Assembly: GCA_027079305.1 (NCBI GenBank)
Contig: JALWVU010000045.1
Coordinates: 57,354-121,353, forward strand
Direction: 5' to 3'
Source: Aquificaceae bacterium
Lineage (GTDB): Bacteria > Aquificota > Aquificia > Aquificales > Aquificaceae
DNA: 64,000 nt
Shown: piece after piece, positions 1 to 8,381 of the stretch
Layout: each line of letters opens with the position of its first letter
Position numbering within the stretch: position 1 is the first letter of the stretch
Position numbers and translations under genes: made by a program
The notes under the pieces: generated by a model
The model's input: the letters and a program-made list of their open reading frames with translations, nothing else
What the model was told of the DNA's origin: nothing
The model's database searches: none

Positions 1-16
1 AAAGGAGGGAACGGAT

Positions 17-277
17 ATGAAAAGACTCGCTTCCTTTGTATCCCTGATAGGTCTTACCGCGGTAGCGGTTTTCTCCCTGTCCTGCGCGAGCAAGTCCGAG
101 GTAGAGGCCCTCAGGAAGGAGATCGAGAACCTGAAGAAGGACACTCAGGAGGTCAGGAAGGAAACGGAAGAGGTTAAAAAGGAAGCCCAGGAGATAAAGA
201 AGATGGCGGAGGAGATAAGCAAGAAGATAGACGAGCACGTGAACGACACCACCCTGCATCCCGGTCTTAAGCAGTAG
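17..277 (+). CDS. Small coiled-coil lipoprotein
   Basis: An 86-residue exported protein. Residues 1-22 look like a lipoprotein signal peptide ending in a lipobox (LSC), with the acylated Cys followed by ASKS. Residues 28-78 are an almost uninterrupted heptad-rich, Glu/Lys-rich coiled coil, like Lpp-type tethers. A good ribosome site (AAAGGAGGG) precedes the ATG. The next gene has almost the same leader and the same SCAxKS start to its mature part, so the two are probably paralogs in one operon. A structural envelope role is inferred; no family was firmly recognised. Confidence 0.75.
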   Translation: MKRLASFVSLIGLTAVAVFSLSCASKSEVEALRKEIENLKKDTQEVRKETEEVKKEAQEIKKMAEEISKKIDEHVNDTTLHPGLKQ

Positions 278-292
278 AGAGGAGGGAACGGT

Positions 293-859
293 ATGAGAAG
301 AGAGTTAATCGCTCTCCTTCCGGTGGTAGGTCTTTCAGCCGCGTTTGTGGCTAACCAGTCCTGCGCCACCAAGTCCGCCCTCGAAGAGGTAGAGAAGGGT
401 CTTCAGGAGCCTAAAGAGAACATAGTTAAAGCTAAGGAGAACCTGAAAGAGAGCAAAGGTCTTCTTGCGGACGCCAAAAAACTGCTCGAGTCCGCCAAAA
501 ACAAGCTCGAAAGCCACGAGGCGGATAAAAAGGCTCACACACCGCCTCCACCACCTCCACCTCCGCAAGAGGAGACCGCCAAAGAGGAGCCGGAGTTCGG
601 GCAGGTTAAGGTGGGTTGGTGTGATACCCTGTGGGACCTTTCCGCGAGGATATACGGCAACTCCCTCTACTGGCCTTCCATATACAACCTTAACAGGGAC
701 AAGATAGGAGAGGACCCATGGATACTCTCTCAGGGTCTCGTGCTAAAATACAAGACCACTCTCACGGAAGAGGAGAAGAACCAGGCTGTAAAAGAAGCTC
801 TGGAGTGGGAACTCAAATTTAAAAACAGGCCCAGATCTCCCAAATGTCCGCCTGTATGA
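293..859 (+). CDS. LysM-domain lipoprotein with proline-rich linker
   Basis: A 188-residue protein with a lipoprotein-type signal (NQSC), a Glu/Lys-rich coiled coil at about residues 30-78, a run of eight prolines near 83-90, and a LysM-like domain at about 103-155 (DTLWDLSARIYG, then WPSIYNLNRD). LysM domains bind peptidoglycan, so the protein probably links the outer membrane to the wall. It lies 15 bases after the preceding lipoprotein and uses the leader GAGGAGGGAACGGT before ATG. Its stop codon abuts the convergent guaA stop. It is common for such proteins to sit at the head of envelope operons, but no partner beyond the first gene is visible. Confidence 0.8.
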   Translation: MRRELIALLPVVGLSAAFVANQSCATKSALEEVEKGLQEPKENIVKAKENLKESKGLLADAKKLLESAKNKLESHEADKKAHTPPPPPPPPQEETAKEEPEFGQVKVGWCDTLWDLSARIYGNSLYWPSIYNLNRDKIGEDPWILSQGLVLKYKTTLTEEEKNQAVKEALEWELKFKNRPRSPKCPPV

Positions 860-2392
860 TCATTCCCACTCTATGGTGGAGGGTGGTTTAGAAGATACGT
901 CGTAGACCACTCTCCCCACCCCTCTCACCTCGTTTATTATCCTCCTCATCACATGGTCCAGGAAGTCGTAGGGAAATCTGAACCAGTCCGCGGTCATCCC
1001 ATCCGTGCTCTCAACAGCCCTGAGAGCTATCACCTTCTCGTAGGTCCTCACATCCCCCATAACGCCCACGGAGCGTATCGGGAGAAGAACCGCAAAGGCC
1101 TGCCAGACTCTATCGTAAAAGCCGTTCTTCTTCAGCTCCTCTATGAATATTCTGTCCGCCTTTCTGAGGATATCGAGATCCTCCTTATTGACCTCCCCTA
1201 TTATCCTTATGGCGAGTCCAGGGCCCGGGAAGGGGTGCCTGCCCAGAATCTCCTTGGGAATTCCCAGTAGCTTACCTATCTCCCTCACCTCATCCTTGAA
1301 GAGCTCCCGGAAGGGTTCGAGGAGCTTCAGCTTCATCCTCTCGGGAAGGCCTCCTACATTGTGGTGGGTCTTGATCTTGGCGGACCCTTTTATCCCCGCG
1401 CTCTCGACCACGTCCGGATACAAGGTTCCCTGAAGGAGGAACTCCGCTCTCTCCACCTTCTTAGCCTCCTCTTCGAAGACCTCGACGAAGGTGTTTCCGA
1501 TGATCTTTCTCTTCTCCTCTGGATCCTCCACACCCTTTAGCCTGCTCAGGAAAAGTTCGCTCGCATCCACTACTTTAAGTGGAAGTCCCAAACTTCTTAA
1601 GTTTCTTTCAACTTCCTCCCTTTCTCCGAGCCTGAGAAGACCGTGATCTATGAAGAAGCAGTGGAGCTGATCTCCTATGGCCCTGTGAACGAGGACGCTG
1701 GCGACCGTCGAGTCCACACCACCTGAAAGAGCCGCTATCACTTTGGAGTTCCCTACCGTTCTTCTTATCTCCTCTATCTTCTCCTCGATGAAGTCCCCCA
1801 TCTCCCAGTTTCTCTCCGCCCCGCAGATCCTGTATATGAAGTTGGCCAGAAGCTCCTTTCCGTATGAGGTGTGAACCACCTCCGGATGGAACTGGAAGCC
1901 GTATACAGTTCTTTCCTTATTCGCTATAACCGCGTGGGGAGAGTTGTCGGATACCGCAAGGGTTTCAAAACCTTCAGGAAGCTCAGAGACCTTATCCGCG
2001 TGGCTCATCCAAACATCGAACTCTTCCGGAATGCCCTCGAATATAGGATCCTTCTTTATAACCCTCAGCCTTGCCCTTCCGTATTCTTGCTTCTCGGACT
2101 TTTCCACCCTGCCTCCCAGCTGGTGGGCTATCACCTGAAGGCCGTAGCATATCCCCAGTATGGGAACGCCCAGATCGTATATCTCCTCCGATGGCAGGGG
2201 AGCACCCTCCGCGTAAACGGAGGCTGGACCTCCGGAGAATATGAGTCCGTAAGGAGACCTGTCCTTTATCTCCTCCAAAGGTGTGTCCCAGTGGACTATC
2301 TCGCTGTATACTCCCAGTTCCCTGATCCTCCTCGCTATGAGCTGAACATACTGGGAGCCGAAGTTCACTACAAGGATGGGCCTTCTGTGCAT
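860..2392 (-). CDS. guaA: GMP synthase (glutamine-hydrolysing)
   Basis: Converts XMP to GMP using ATP and glutamine, the last step of guanine nucleotide synthesis. At 510 residues it has the normal length. The N-terminal class I amidotransferase shows the nucleophile in LGICYG (Cys82) and the His-Pro-Glu of the triad near residue 169. The ATP pyrophosphatase P-loop SGGVDST lies near 222, and the dimerisation domain ends in STIEWE. It is the last gene of a tight minus-strand run, five bases after rsmG. Confidence 0.98.
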   Translation of the reverse strand: MHRRPILVVNFGSQYVQLIARRIRELGVYSEIVHWDTPLEEIKDRSPYGLIFSGGPASVYAEGAPLPSEEIYDLGVPILGICYGLQVIAHQLGGRVEKSEKQEYGRARLRVIKKDPIFEGIPEEFDVWMSHADKVSELPEGFETLAVSDNSPHAVIANKERTVYGFQFHPEVVHTSYGKELLANFIYRICGAERNWEMGDFIEEKIEEIRRTVGNSKVIAALSGGVDSTVASVLVHRAIGDQLHCFFIDHGLLRLGEREEVERNLRSLGLPLKVVDASELFLSRLKGVEDPEEKRKIIGNTFVEVFEEEAKKVERAEFLLQGTLYPDVVESAGIKGSAKIKTHHNVGGLPERMKLKLLEPFRELFKDEVREIGKLLGIPKEILGRHPFPGPGLAIRIIGEVNKEDLDILRKADRIFIEELKKNGFYDRVWQAFAVLLPIRSVGVMGDVRTYEKVIALRAVESTDGMTADWFRFPYDFLDHVMRRIINEVRGVGRVVYDVSSKPPSTIEWE

Positions 2393-2397
2393 GGATA

Positions 2398-3009
2398 TTA
2401 TGATAGTCTCTTCCAGAGTATATAGGTTCTGGGAAGGCCCTTCAGATTCACCTCGTAGGCTTCATACCCCAAACTCCTGATAGCCTCTTCATTTATCTCC
2501 TTGCCCTTCATGATGAACACCCACTCCTCCGCAAGGTTTTCCATAAGAGGAACTATCTCCTCGAACTTTCCAAGTGCCCTCGATACAGCTATATGAAACC
2601 TTCCCCCTACTCTCTCCGCCCTCCTGCATAGGACCTTCCAGTCCAGCTTCAGCTTCGCCTTCAGAAACTCGATGAAGCTACACTTCTTCCCCACAGACTC
2701 TATGAGGAAGAGGTTGAAGTCCCTCAGGTATATCTTCAGGGGAACTCCCGGAAAGCCCGCTCCGCTCCCCACGTCCGCAAGATCTTTCCCTCTCCACTCA
2801 ACACCCAGATCCTCAAAACACCTTGCAAGGGACAGAGAATCCAGAAAGTGCCTGCGGACTATCTCCTCTTCTTTTTCTATCGAGGTAAGGTTATGGACCC
2901 TGTTCCACCTGATCAGCTCCTCAAGGTAGATAGCGAACCTTTGAAGATCCTCCGCAGGTAGCCTGAAGCCCGCTTCTCCGAGAACCTTACCTATATCCTC
3001 AGGCCCCAC
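2398..3009 (-). CDS. rsmG: 16S rRNA (guanine-527-N7) methyltransferase
   Basis: A 203-residue RsmG/GidB protein that makes m7G527 in 16S rRNA from S-adenosylmethionine. The SAM-binding loop [10 protein letters not shown] is at about residues 78-87, and the N-terminal helix region contains the family's NLTSI segment. A GTG start is used, overlapping the end of pyrF by 11 bases, which implies translational coupling. Here it is linked to pyrF and guaA rather than to gidA or parAB, where it sits in many bacteria. Confidence 0.95.
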   Translation of the reverse strand: MGPEDIGKVLGEAGFRLPAEDLQRFAIYLEELIRWNRVHNLTSIEKEEEIVRRHFLDSLSLARCFEDLGVEWRGKDLADVGSGAGFPGVPLKIYLRDFNLFLIESVGKKCSFIEFLKAKLKLDWKVLCRRAERVGGRFHIAVSRALGKFEEIVPLMENLAEEWVFIMKGKEINEEAIRSLGYEAYEVNLKGLPRTYILWKRLS

Positions 3010-3670
3010 CCATCCTCTCCAGAACAGAGATAACTGCTCCCTTTGGATCTTCGCTCCCGTATATGTCCCTTCCCATCACTACCATGTCCGAGCCTTCCCT
3101 GACCGCCTCCTCCGGGGTGGAAACCCTCTTCTGATCCCCGTGTTCCGAAGAGATTCTCACGCCCGGAGTTACCACAAAGAGGCCCGTCTCCTCCTTTATC
3201 CTTCTCGCCTCCCGAACGGAGCTCACCACACCGTAGAGACCGCACTCTTTTGCGGTTCTGGCAAGATAAAGGGAGAAGTCTTCAAGGTTTTTGAAGCCCG
3301 ATCTCAGAAACTCCAGATACTCCTCCCCGTGGCTCGTGAGGATGGTAACACCTATTAGCTTAGCATCACCGCAGGCGGAGACTGCCCACTCCATCATCTC
3401 CCTGCCCCCGAGAGTGTGAAGGGTAAGGTAGTCCACACCCAGCTTATCCGCTTCTTCCACCGCCAGCCTTACCGTGTTGGGGATGTCGTGAAGTTTAAGG
3501 TCCAAAAAGACCTCCCGTCCCCTCTCCTTTATAAACTCCACCACCTCCCTTCCGCCCTCAAGGAAGAGCCTGGGGCCGACCTTGAATACAAGATCGAAAG
3601 CGGAAAGCTCCCTTACCAGCTGAAGGGCCCTCTCCTTTTCCACATCGAGGGCAACACAGAGCTTGGGCAT
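2999..3670 (-). CDS. pyrF: Orotidine 5'-phosphate decarboxylase
   Basis: Decarboxylates OMP to UMP, the last step of de novo pyrimidine synthesis. The DLKLHDIPNT segment near residue 57 carries the catalytic Asp-x-Lys-x-x-Asp residues of the TIM barrel, and VTPGVRI and GRDIYG near the C-terminus bind phosphate. The ATG at 3670 is preferred over an in-frame TTG two codons upstream; neither has a clear ribosome site. The product is about 223 residues, normal for the family. The gene begins nine bases after the exonuclease stop. Confidence 0.96.
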   Translation of the reverse strand: MPKLCVALDVEKERALQLVRELSAFDLVFKVGPRLFLEGGREVVEFIKERGREVFLDLKLHDIPNTVRLAVEEADKLGVDYLTLHTLGGREMMEWAVSACGDAKLIGVTILTSHGEEYLEFLRSGFKNLEDFSLYLARTAKECGLYGVVSSVREARRIKEETGLFVVTPGVRISSEHGDQKRVSTPEEAVREGSDMVVMGRDIYGSEDPKGAVISVLERMGGA

Positions 3671-3679
3671 AGGCAAATA

Positions 3680-4327
3680 TTAAAGCATCAAAGGAAGAAC
3701 CTTCAAAGGTTCATCCTTCATCCTATGAACAAGTTTCAGGAAGATAAGGGATGTTATGTAAGCATCATCTATGGCGGAGTGGAGGCCGGCCACAGGGATT
3801 TCGAGCTCCTCCGCAATGCCTCTTAGATCAGTTTCCTGCCCTCCCCTTTTCCTCCACAGCTGGAACACCTCGAGCCTGTAGTTTAGGAGCGGGATGCCGA
3901 AGAATCCGAGCGTGTATTTTTCTACCATCCTTCTGTCGAACTCCACGTTGAAACCCACCAGAACCGCCCCCTTAATATACTCCAAGAAACTCTCCATCAC
4001 CCTTTCCGGCTCCTCACCTTTACTTTCAAGATCCTCCCAGGTTATACCGTGGATCTCTACAGAGTTTCTGTCCAGACTGGAAGGCTTCACGAACCTGTGG
4101 AAGGCGGAAGCGAGTTCTATCCGTAGGTTTCTTATCTTCAGAGCACCTATAGATACAAGCTCCGCTCTTTTGGGATCGAGGCCCGTCGTCTCCGTATCGA
4201 ACACCACGAAGGTGGCCTCACGGACAGGTGTGTTTAGATCCAGATCCCGGAAGAACTTCCCAAAGCTCTCCCGTGAGGAGAACCTCCTTACGAGAACTCT
4301 TTTTTTTATCTCGAGCAAAAGTCTCAT
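3680..4327 (-). CDS. DEDDh 3'-5' exonuclease, DnaQ-like
   Basis: A 215-residue exonuclease related to the epsilon proofreading domain of DNA polymerase III. Exo I is FDTETTGLD at about residues 42-50, Exo II is GFNVEFDR at about 140-147, and the C-terminal GLHSAIDDAY supplies the His and last Asp of the DEDDh set. The start overlaps the end of the CNMP/CBS/DUF294 gene by four bases (ATGA). A DUF294 protein, a DnaQ-like exonuclease and an acetate-type symporter recur together in many bacteria, so this copy probably belongs to that module rather than to the replisome. Its nucleic-acid substrate is unknown. Confidence 0.88.
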   Translation of the reverse strand: MRLLLEIKKRVLVRRFSSRESFGKFFRDLDLNTPVREATFVVFDTETTGLDPKRAELVSIGALKIRNLRIELASAFHRFVKPSSLDRNSVEIHGITWEDLESKGEEPERVMESFLEYIKGAVLVGFNVEFDRRMVEKYTLGFFGIPLLNYRLEVFQLWRKRGGQETDLRGIAEELEIPVAGLHSAIDDAYITSLIFLKLVHRMKDEPLKVLPLML

Positions 4328-6183
4328 CTCGGCAGGACAGAGGTATACCTTCTCTCGATGAAATCCTGGAACTCCTCCACTATCCTGAGGGAGTCCTTGA
4401 GAAGATCTCTCTCCAGCTTGCTCAACTTCTTTGGATCGATCCCGTTGTCCGGCTCCTTGCCCTCCCTTATCTTCTCTATCTGAGTTTTTAGTCTCAGGGT
4501 TTGAAGGTAAGAGTAGGCCTCCTTCAGGTCCGCGCTCAGATCCTTCGGAAGAAGCCCCTTTTCCGTGAGTCTGTCTATCCTCCCAGCGGTAGAGGTCTCT
4601 CTGATCTTCCCTTTCAGGGATAGCGCTCTGACACCCTGCATTATAGGAAATATACCGCTCTTCTTTACATCCAGCCCCTCTCTATCCTTCATGAAGATCC
4701 GACTGAAAAAGCCCGTGGGTGGTTTGAACCTGACCGCATCCAAGAGCATGTAGGCTACGAAGAGATCGTTGCCCTCGAGGGAAGAAAAGACGAAGTCCCT
4801 GAGATCCTCCACAAGCTCCGAACTTCCAAAGACGTTCCTGAAGTCAAAGAATATACCCAGCCTGAGGGTGTTCTCAGGTTCAGGCTTGGAGAACCACTCT
4901 CCAAGTCTTTTCTTCCATACGGAGACACCCATTCTCCATTCGGGGTTAGATACCATCACCCCTCCGGGACAGGGCGGAAAGCCCACCGCTATAAGTATCT
5001 CCGCGTATCTCTTTGAAAACTTTTCAAAGTATGCGTCTATATCGATCTCCAGCGTGGGGTAAGTGTCCTCGTATATTAGCGCGTTGTCCTGATCGGTCTT
5101 TAAGGTTTGCTCCCTCCTGCCCTCGCTACCGAGAACCATAACGCTGAAGGGCACGGGAGGCTCCATCTGGATATCCCTTATAGTCAGGAAGACAGCCCTG
5201 GCCATTATCTTGTCATTTATCTCCGATATGAGCCTGCTTATGTAGTCTACTTTCAGTCCCTCGCCGAAAAGATCTACTACCATGTCATCCAATAGGGAGT
5301 ATACGTATCTGAGATCCTCCACATCCTCAGCCTTTTCGATCTCCTTTACGAGGACGAGGAGGTTCTTGCTCTCTAAAGCTATTATGTCCTTGTCTTCCAG
5401 TGTTCCTATAAGCTCTCCTCCCCTGCTGACGCCTATCCTCCTTATATTCCTCCTCGCCATCTCCACCAAGGCCTCGAAGAGGAAACTCTCCTCGTCCATA
5501 TGGACCACAGGACTGCTCATTATCTCGCGAAGTTTTACCCTTTTGGGATCCCTTCCCTCCGCAACTACCCTCTTTATTATGTCCCTCTCGGTAACTATAC
5601 CCTTCTCCTCCCCGTCAACAAAGACACAGGATATATTTCTTTCCTTCATCAATCTGGATGCCTCCAACACCGAGCTTTCTCCCCGCAGAGTTGGTGTGGG
5701 GGTTATCTTCAGATCCTTCAACCGAAGAGTTAGAAACCTCTCAAGAGATCCTCCACCTCTCGAGGTCTTTACAAGGTTCACGGTAGCGGAAAGCTTCTGG
5801 GCTAGGCTTTTTGTGAAGAAAAACTCAAACTCTTCATACTTCTCCACCAGCCTGAGAAATATCGCTTTAGGTATCAGGAAAAGTATGGTGTCCTGAAGTG
5901 CTTTTGCGGTAGCGGTAGGGGGTTCTCCGCTGAGAAGGGAAGGGTATCCGAAGGTATCCCCCTCGTAAAGTATATCTACCTCCCTACCTCCGGCCTCGAG
6001 AACTACGGAGCCTTTACGGACCAGATAAAGATACTCTAAAGGTTTGGAGCCTTCTTCAAAGATGATCTCACCCTTAGGATGGTAGCGAACGATTATGTGA
6101 AAGGAGAGGGCCCCCAGAGCTGTGTCCGGGAGCTGGGAGAAGGGGTAGTGTTCCCTCAAGAATCTGTCTACGTCATGTATCAT
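4324..6183 (-). CDS. CNMP-binding/CBS/DUF294 nucleotidyltransferase regulator
   Basis: A 619-residue cytoplasmic signalling protein. Domains in order: cyclic-nucleotide-binding fold (about 15-125, with the HPKGEIIFEEG start and GDTFGYPSLLSGE phosphate cassette), a CBS pair (about 155-275), a DUF294 nucleotidyltransferase (about 300-430, with GSEGRREQTLKTDQDNAL), and the DUF294 C-terminal helical domain. The catalytic-type DQD residues are kept. The architecture resembles GlnD-type uridylyltransferases. The gene overlaps the symporter stop by four bases, so it probably senses energy or second messenger and modifies a partner in acetate uptake; that role is inferred. Confidence 0.88.
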   Translation of the reverse strand: MIHDVDRFLREHYPFSQLPDTALGALSFHIIVRYHPKGEIIFEEGSKPLEYLYLVRKGSVVLEAGGREVDILYEGDTFGYPSLLSGEPPTATAKALQDTILFLIPKAIFLRLVEKYEEFEFFFTKSLAQKLSATVNLVKTSRGGGSLERFLTLRLKDLKITPTPTLRGESSVLEASRLMKERNISCVFVDGEEKGIVTERDIIKRVVAEGRDPKRVKLREIMSSPVVHMDEESFLFEALVEMARRNIRRIGVSRGGELIGTLEDKDIIALESKNLLVLVKEIEKAEDVEDLRYVYSLLDDMVVDLFGEGLKVDYISRLISEINDKIMARAVFLTIRDIQMEPPVPFSVMVLGSEGRREQTLKTDQDNALIYEDTYPTLEIDIDAYFEKFSKRYAEILIAVGFPPCPGGVMVSNPEWRMGVSVWKKRLGEWFSKPEPENTLRLGIFFDFRNVFGSSELVEDLRDFVFSSLEGNDLFVAYMLLDAVRFKPPTGFFSRIFMKDREGLDVKKSGIFPIMQGVRALSLKGKIRETSTAGRIDRLTEKGLLPKDLSADLKEAYSYLQTLRLKTQIEKIREGKEPDNGIDPKKLSKLERDLLKDSLRIVEEFQDFIERRYTSVLPR

Positions 6184-7805
6184 ACCTCGTGGATCTTCTT
6201 AGGATACCTCAGCTCCTCAACCAGCTTCTGGATCCTCTCGGAGGGAGGTGGTGTAGCGAGGGTTACCGCTATGGTAACTATTAGGTTTGCTATAAGCCCG
6301 AAGAGACCGGAAGCTGTATGCTGTATCCCCCAGATTGAGAAGCCCTGGGTCTTGTTCAGGTAGATGTAGATTATCGTTACCAGAAGGCCCACCACAAGTC
6401 CGGATATGGCCCCCTGTCTGTTGAGACGCTTCCAGAAGACACCGAGAACCAGCGCTGGGAAGAAGGATGCGGTAGCTAAGGAGAAGGCCCAGGCTACTAT
6501 CTGGACTATGAAGGCTATCTTCTGAGCCGCTATGAAGCCACCTATGACGCCGGCCACCGCGACCGCAGCCTTACCTATATAGACCACCTTCTTTTCGGGA
6601 GCGTTCGGATCTATAATCTTGGCATACAGGTCGTTGGAGACCGCCGCCGCTATAACCAGAAGAAGTCCATCCGCTGTGGAGAGCGCTGCCGCGAGACCTC
6701 CCGCCATAACGAAGAAGCCTACCACCGCCGCGAGGCCCGCTATCTCGGGGGTGGCGAGAACTACTATGTCCCTGTGAATGTTGAGCTCAGCCCACTGGAT
6801 TATCCCGTCCCCGTTCTTGTCTATCACCTTAAAGAGGCCAGTCTCCGCCCATTTCTGGGCCCAGGCGGGTAGCTGATCTATGGGCTTGCCAACCACGTCC
6901 TTGAGTATCACGTATCTGGAGAAGGCCGCGTATGCGGGAGCGGTCAGGTAAAGTATGGCTATGAAGAAGAGCGCCCAACCTGCACTCACCCTTGCGTCCC
7001 TGACAGAGGGCGTGGTGAAGAACCTCATCAGGACGTGAGGTAGGGCCGCGGTCCCCGCCATCAGGACGAAGGTAAGAGCTAAGAACTGAGCCATGTTGAA
7101 CTTGACAAAAGGCTCCACATAGTGGGGAGAGATGTTGTATTGGGTCTCCAGCTCCACTATGTTCTGAAGAACCTTACCGTAGAGGAACTGGGGCAGGGGA
7201 ACTCCGAACCACTGCATAGCAAGGATAGAAACCGGGAGCAGATAGGCGGTTATCAGGACTATATACTGGGCCACCTGGGTCCAGGTTATCGACTTCATAC
7301 CTCCGAGGATGGTGGTTGCTATTATGACCACCATACCTATCGCTATGCCCAGCTCAAAGGGTATCTCGAAGAGCCTCCCCATTATGATGCCGACTCCAGC
7401 GATCTGCCCCACCATGTAGGTGAAGCTGATGATTATCGCGGTTATAAGGGCGACGAGCCTCGCAAAGTTACTCTCGTAGCGCTCAGCTATGAAGTCAGGA
7501 ACCGTATACTTCCCGAACTTTCTCAGATAGGGAGCTATCAGGAGCGCGAGAAGGACGTATCCCCCAGTCCATCCCATTATGTAAGCGAGTCCGTCGTATC
7601 CGAGGGCGTAGAGGGCTCCCGCCATAGATATGAAGGAGGCTGCGCTCATCCAGTCCGCGGCGACCGCCATCCCGTTCCAGAAGGCGGGAATCCTCCTGCC
7701 TGCAACGTAGAACTCGGCCGCCTCGGTGGCCCTGTTGTATATGGCTATGGCCATGAATACGATAACTATCCCAAAGACTATTACATATCCTATATACTGC
7801 TCCAT
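6180..7805 (-). CDS. Sodium:solute symporter, acetate/monocarboxylate type
   Basis: A 541-residue integral membrane protein of the SSS family with about 13 hydrophobic segments. The early sequence GRRIPAFWNGMAVAADWMS is typical of the ActP/VC_2705-like branch that pairs with a small DUF4212 protein. A long loop after about residue 300 carries a canonical EF-hand loop at residues 329-340 (DKNGDGIIQWAE). The small subunit precedes it by three bases, and the regulator follows with a four-base overlap. Divergence from acs suggests acetate or another short monocarboxylate as substrate; the exact substrate is inferred. Confidence 0.9.
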   Translation of the reverse strand: MEQYIGYVIVFGIVIVFMAIAIYNRATEAAEFYVAGRRIPAFWNGMAVAADWMSAASFISMAGALYALGYDGLAYIMGWTGGYVLLALLIAPYLRKFGKYTVPDFIAERYESNFARLVALITAIIISFTYMVGQIAGVGIIMGRLFEIPFELGIAIGMVVIIATTILGGMKSITWTQVAQYIVLITAYLLPVSILAMQWFGVPLPQFLYGKVLQNIVELETQYNISPHYVEPFVKFNMAQFLALTFVLMAGTAALPHVLMRFFTTPSVRDARVSAGWALFFIAILYLTAPAYAAFSRYVILKDVVGKPIDQLPAWAQKWAETGLFKVIDKNGDGIIQWAELNIHRDIVVLATPEIAGLAAVVGFFVMAGGLAAALSTADGLLLVIAAAVSNDLYAKIIDPNAPEKKVVYIGKAAVAVAGVIGGFIAAQKIAFIVQIVAWAFSLATASFFPALVLGVFWKRLNRQGAISGLVVGLLVTIIYIYLNKTQGFSIWGIQHTASGLFGLIANLIVTIAVTLATPPPSERIQKLVEELRYPKKIHEV

Positions 7806-7808
7806 GGC

Positions 7809-8060
7809 TCACTCCTCCACTCCGTATTTCTGATCGAGCTTGTTCATGGCATAGGCGTAGACAAATATGAGAACCACGAAGGTTATCACCGAGAGCTGGG
7901 CGCTAACCCAGTAGTGGGCGGGGAAACCGAATATGGTCATCTTGCTGAGGGGTTTGGCAAGAAGCGCACCCACGTATGAAACCACAAACCATACTACGAG
8001 GAGAACGGTTATAAGCCGAACATTCTCCCGATGGTATGCTTCAAGTTTTTCCTTATCCAT
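7809..8060 (-). CDS. DUF4212 small symporter subunit
   Basis: An 83-residue protein with two membrane segments (about 17-35 and 50-72), matching the DUF4212 proteins that sit directly upstream of SSS symporters. The ATG at 8060 is chosen because AAGGAGGTG lies six to seven bases before it; a longer in-frame start at 8069 would overlap this ribosome site. It is the first gene of the minus-strand operon running to guaA. Function in the transporter (assembly or transport) is inferred from conserved pairing. Confidence 0.88.
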   Translation of the reverse strand: MDKEKLEAYHRENVRLITVLLVVWFVVSYVGALLAKPLSKMTIFGFPAHYWVSAQLSVITFVVLIFVYAYAMNKLDQKYGVEE

Positions 8061-8076
8061 CCCGCACACCTCCTTG

Positions 8077-8091
8077 TAAAATTTCGTTTTA
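8077..8091. promoter_or_regulatory. Palindromic operator box 1
   Basis: TAAAATTTCGTTTTA, an inverted repeat of TAAAA spaced by five bases. It covers the predicted start point of the symporter operon promoter. Confidence 0.5.
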
Positions 8092-8092
8092 A

Positions 8093-8121
8093 AGTTTACA
8101 AAACGGTTTTTGTATTGTCAA
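8093..8121 (-). promoter_or_regulatory. Promoter of the symporter operon
   Basis: On the minus strand, TTGACA (8121-8116) is a perfect -35, followed by a 17-base spacer and TAAACT (8098-8093) as -10. Transcription would begin near 8086. A palindrome fills the spacer, and a TAAAA...TTTTA box covers the start point, as expected for repression. Confidence 0.7.
8097..8114. promoter_or_regulatory. 18-base imperfect palindrome in promoter spacer
   Basis: TACAAAACGGTTTTTGTA; seven of eight arm positions pair. It overlaps the -10/-35 spacer of the symporter promoter. It shares the AAAAC/GTTTT arms of the other boxes but has a shorter centre. Confidence 0.45.
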
Positions 8122-8135
8122 TTTTTGCGTAAAAA

Positions 8136-8150
8136 TAAAACATCGTTTGA
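8136..8150. promoter_or_regulatory. Palindromic operator box 2
   Basis: TAAAACATCGTTTGA, matching the TAAAAC-n3-GTTTTA pattern with one arm mismatch. It lies upstream of the symporter -35. Confidence 0.5.
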
Positions 8151-8293
8151 GAAAAATCTCCCAATTAAAGAGGAAAAAGATGAGTTTTTCGTGCCATTTT
8201 GTGAAATTTTGGAGACATATTAAGTAGAGTTTTCAAGTCTTAACGTGATCTCAACCACTTAGGTGCGTATTAGATTATTCTAATAAACTTAAT

Positions 8294-8308
8294 TAAAACA
8301 GCGTTTTA
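8294..8308. promoter_or_regulatory. Palindromic operator box 3
   Basis: TAAAACAGCGTTTTA, perfect six-base arms around a three-base centre. It lies 14 bases upstream of the acs -35, a position that suits activation or looping with the boxes on the symporter side. Confidence 0.55.
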
Positions 8309-8322
8309 CATGGAATTTCACC

Positions 8323-8351
8323 TTGTTAATGACAAAAGTAGCAGTTAAAAT
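8323..8351 (+). promoter_or_regulatory. Promoter of acs
   Basis: TTGTTA at 8323-8328, a 17-base spacer and TAAAAT at 8346-8351. The predicted start near 8358 leaves a short leader with the ribosome site AGAGGAGGTGG before ATG 8382. A CGTTT half-site (ATCGTTT, 8361-8367) lies just after the start point. Confidence 0.62.
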
Positions 8352-8381
8352 TTAAAACAAATCGTTTAGAGGAGGTGGAGC

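Larger units (their letters stand above)
8061..8381. promoter_or_regulatory. Divergent control region between symporter operon and acs
   Basis: A 321-base AT-rich gap with no coding potential. It holds one promoter for each direction (listed separately) and at least three 15-base palindromic boxes of the form TAAAAynnCGTTTkA, plus an 18-base imperfect palindrome. The arrangement suggests joint control of acetate uptake and activation by one dimeric regulator. No regulator gene lies next to it; the only TetR-type gene in the window is at 51283-51843. Confidence 0.7.

Noticed and set aside
3680..4327. DNA polymerase III epsilon subunit (dnaQ)
   Set aside because: The fold fits, but the operon with the DUF294 regulator and acetate-type symporter points to the transporter-linked exonuclease group, so the symbol was withheld.
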